This document shows, one piece after another, positions 61,951 to 64,000 of a stretch of 64,000 nt of DNA (positions within the stretch are counted from its first letter, which is position 1; each line of letters starts with the position of its first letter). Under the pieces are notes generated by a model. It had not been told where the DNA came from. It saw only the letters and a list, made by a program, of their open reading frames with translations, and ran no database searches. Source of the stretch: Lysinibacillus odysseyi (GTDB lineage Bacteria; Bacillota; Bacilli; Bacillales_A; Planococcaceae); contig JABUKB010000001.1 of the NCBI GenBank assembly GCA_014595895.1, positions 558,001 to 622,000 on the forward strand, written 5' to 3'. Made by a program: the position numbers and the translations under genes.

Positions 61951-62124
61951 ATGAAATATTTAAATAAATTAGACGAGCTCGATCAGTTGGTAAATAGAAG
62001 AGGGCAACTTCAAGAGATGCACCGTCTTTCTCAACGAGAGCTGCCTGTCATTGAGGACAATATCAAAACATTAATGAAAGACATAGAAGTGCTTGAAAAG
62101 AAGATTATGAGGACTGCTCTTTAA
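61951..62124 (+). CDS. small coiled-coil protein (57 aa)
   Basis: A 57-residue helical peptide rich in Leu, Glu and Lys at heptad-like spacing (LDELDQLVNRRGQLQEMHRL). GGAGG lies six bases before the ATG at 61951; a GTG at 61939 is an alternative. It follows the sigma gene by 25 bases, so the two probably share a transcript and it could act with the sigma factor (inference). Confidence 0.65.
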   Translation: MKYLNKLDELDQLVNRRGQLQEMHRLSQRELPVIEDNIKTLMKDIEVLEKKIMRTAL

Positions 62125-62173
62125 CAGCAGTTTACACGTAGCCAATGACAAAAATGCTTGAAGGGCAATAGAA

Positions 62174-62205
62174 AAGGCAACACTAGAGAAGCATCGTGTT
62201 GCCTT
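62174..62205. terminator. bidirectional terminator
   Basis: A 10-bp perfect stem AAGGCAACAC/GTGTTGCCTT between convergent genes. Confidence 0.8.
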
Positions 62206-62211
62206 GATTTA

Positions 62212-62613
62212 CTATAAGGTTTGATAAACTGTCTCGATAAAAGCATTGCGTTGAGCTTCTTCTTGCTGCTCATGATCAATCAGCAAAACTCCCACTTTAT
62301 AATTCTTTAAATCTTCATCGACGGTAAATTGTAAGTTAACTGGTTCAGATGTTCCATTGACTGGACATTCTCCTTTAAATTCTACAACAGGCTGACCGTC
62401 CTGTGTTTCAAAATACACCCATTTGCTTTCCGTGCAATAGTTTTCGAGTGCTTGTTCGATTGTCGTATTACTATTTTCATCTAATGATACGGTCTTGATA
62501 TAATCAATATATGTATTGTCTGTAATTTCTTCTTCTGGTCCATATACATAGAATAATGCCCCTAAAATCATTAATGGAATAATCCATAAAATCGTTCGTT
62601 TAGATAATTGCAT
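62212..62613 (-). CDS. membrane-anchored hypothetical protein
   Basis: 133 residues with one N-terminal membrane helix (ILWIIPLMILGALFYVYG) and an acidic outer domain holding two cysteines (NYCTES and GECPVNG) that could pair. The minus-strand upstream sequence has AAGGGGAATG before the ATG. Family not recognised. Confidence 0.65.
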   Translation of the reverse strand: MQLSKRTILWIIPLMILGALFYVYGPEEEITDNTYIDYIKTVSLDENSNTTIEQALENYCTESKWVYFETQDGQPVVEFKGECPVNGTSEPVNLQFTVDEDLKNYKVGVLLIDHEQQEEAQRNAFIETVYQTL

Positions 62614-62787
62614 CCCGTCATTCCCCTTGCGTTCTTTTTATAAAATTATAACATTTACTATCTATTATTTTCTATATTAAGATGGTATTTTCTGTTTCGT
62701 GTATTTATTTTGGCTTTTGTTTTAGAGACGCCAGCTTCACAAAACGTTTGTTCTGTTTTATACTGAATAAAAAAGGAGGGCGAATCG

Positions 62788-64000
62788 ATGCGGGCATTAT
62801 TAATCGCCGAAAAACCATCCTTGATGCGCGATATAGAAAAAGTATATAAAAAAATGGATACACCTTATGATATAGATTTTGTATCGTTTGTAGGGCATGT
62901 GGTAGAACTGAAAGAGCCACATGAATACCAACCAGAGTGGAAGAAGTGGAACTTGCAATTATTGCCGATGATGCCTCAAAAATATGAATTTCGCGTCAAG
63001 AAAAATACGGCTAAGGTTTATAAAGAAATTGAGCAACGCTTGAAACATCAGCACTATGATTTCATCATCAATGCATGCGATGCAGGGATGGAAGGCGAAA
63101 ATATTTTTTATTCCTTCTATAAAAAGGTAGGCTGTCGCTTGCCAGTAAAACGTTTTTGGACCAGCCAAACGACGGACCCGGCCATTCGTCACGCCTTGCT
63201 TCATTTAATTGATGAAAATGACGAACTGATTAAAAATTTACGCAATGCAGCTATGTACCGGATGATCTTTGACTGGCTAGTCGGCTTGAATCTGACAAGA
63301 GCTGCTACAGTGAAAGGCGGGCGTACAATTAAGGTAGGGCGTGTGATGACCCCGACACTAGCCATTGTCGTCAAACGTGAGCTGGAGATTCGTCATTTCG
63401 TCCCGACACCGTATTTTCAGGTGGAACTGCAACTAGATGGGTTTAAAGCACTTTGGTTCGATCCCCTCGCGAAAACAAATAAGCTAGCTACTCTAGAAGA
63501 AGCGCAAGCTATTCAGGAAAAGCTGGAGACCATGGCGCAAGTGGTGGAGATTGAAACGGAACGCAAAACGATGTATGCCCCTAGCTTGCACTCATTGCTT
63601 GATCTGCAAAAAGAAGCGAATAAATTTTACGGCTTTACGTCAGCAGAAACGTTAAAACTAGCACAAAGCTTGTATGAGAAAAAACTGATTACGTATCCGA
63701 GGACAGAGTCGAAGCATTTACCGACTGCTTTTGCACAGACGATTGAGCGCAACCTGCAGGCAGTACGCAGTTTACCGGCGTTTACGAGCGTGACGGAGGC
63801 GATTTTATCGAACAGCGGGCATATCCAAAAGGCTATGCACAGCAAGCGTTATGTGGACGATAAGAAATTAACTGATCACCATGCCATCACGGTGACAGAT
63901 GTACCCATTGGACGCAAAAAGCTAACGCCTGGTGAACAAAAGATATATGAGCTAATTGTGAAAAGGTTATTAGCCCTATTTTTGCCTCCATATGTTCTCG
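62788..64000 (+). CDS. topB: type IA DNA topoisomerase, TopB-like, 3' truncated
   Basis: The frame is open from the ATG at 62788 (behind AAGGAGGG) to the window end, about 404 residues visible. The Toprim domain starts RALLIAEKPSLMRD. Its second acidic motif is ACDAGMEGEN near 98, where most TopB proteins have DPDREGE or DAGREGE. Then come KGGRTIKVGRVMTPTLAIV near 173 and the active-site region LITYPRTESKHLP with Tyr303. It could be standard TopB or a divergent paralogue; the C-terminal part is needed to decide. Confidence 0.85.
   Translation, partial: MRALLIAEKPSLMRDIEKVYKKMDTPYDIDFVSFVGHVVELKEPHEYQPEWKKWNLQLLPMMPQKYEFRVKKNTAKVYKEIEQRLKHQHYDFIINACDAGMEGENIFYSFYKKVGCRLPVKRFWTSQTTDPAIRHALLHLIDENDELIKNLRNAAMYRMIFDWLVGLNLTRAATVKGGRTIKVGRVMTPTLAIVVKRELEIRHFVPTPYFQVELQLDGFKALWFDPLAKTNKLATLEEAQAIQEKLETMAQVVEIETERKTMYAPSLHSLLDLQKEANKFYGFTSAETLKLAQSLYEKKLITYPRTESKHLPTAFAQTIERNLQAVRSLPAFTSVTEAILSNSGHIQKAMHSKRYVDDKKLTDHHAITVTDVPIGRKKLTPGEQKIYELIVKRLLALFLPPYVL

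Noticed and set aside
1-64000. CRISPR array, rRNA, tRNA, prophage or complete IS
   Set aside because: No regularly spaced repeats, no rRNA or tRNA cloverleaf, no integrase or transposase frame was seen; short tRNAs could be missed by eye.

Overview
The window reads as a chromosomal segment of a low-to-moderate GC, spore-former-type Bacillota. The run aroA-ypiA-ypiB-ypiF-qcrABC-ypjA-ypjC-dapB-mgsA-bshA-cca-birA-panBCD follows the Bacillus subtilis order closely. The divergence of the proteins and the mixture of other genes fit the Planococcaceae/Caryophanaceae (Lysinibacillus or Solibacillus type) better than Bacillus itself; this placement is inference. No rRNA, tRNA, CRISPR array, complete insertion sequence or prophage was seen.

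Region 1 (1-15.1 kb) is conserved core. It holds the end of shikimate synthesis, the menaquinol:cytochrome c reductase (qcrABC), lysine, methylglyoxal and bacillithiol genes, CCA addition, the biotin ligase/repressor, and pantothenate synthesis. panBCD is preceded by two tandem bulged-A hairpins matching the orphan pan RNA motif, then an intrinsic terminator. Compared with B. subtilis, bshB1, ypjB, ypjD and the dinG side of panD are missing here, and ypjC is inverted.

Region 2 (15.1-34.4 kb) is more accessory. It contains a lipoprotein, an NmrA-like oxidoreductase, a class A penicillin-binding protein with a highly charged repeat tail, an aminotransferase, a sirtuin, two DedA proteins and a BirA-type bioY. 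A glycine-riboswitch amino-acid permease follows, then dinB, a LysR/YeiH pair, namA-proC and an MBL-fold hydrolase. A MITE-like inverted-repeat element fills the gap between dinB and lysR.

Region 3 (34.7-42.9 kb) carries the complete ribose operon rbsRKDACB with twin LacI-type operators. Next comes a divergent hmp/nsrR nitric-oxide pair whose shared promoter region contains NsrR-like and ResD-like sites.

Region 4 (43-64 kb) has a PAS-GAF-GGDEF-EAL protein, a YeiL-like Crp/Fnr regulator divergent from an MFS carrier, an iron alcohol dehydrogenase with an SDR, argGH with an ARG box, and an OFA-family carrier. It also has a guanidine-I riboswitch driving an SMR exporter pair, a T-box (CCU, proline) driving proBA, an orphan small sigma factor, and a type IA topoisomerase cut by the window end. 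Proline synthesis is complete across the window (proB, proA, proC). Several operons rely on RNA-level control: pan, glycine, guanidine-I, T-box, and a possible proC attenuator.
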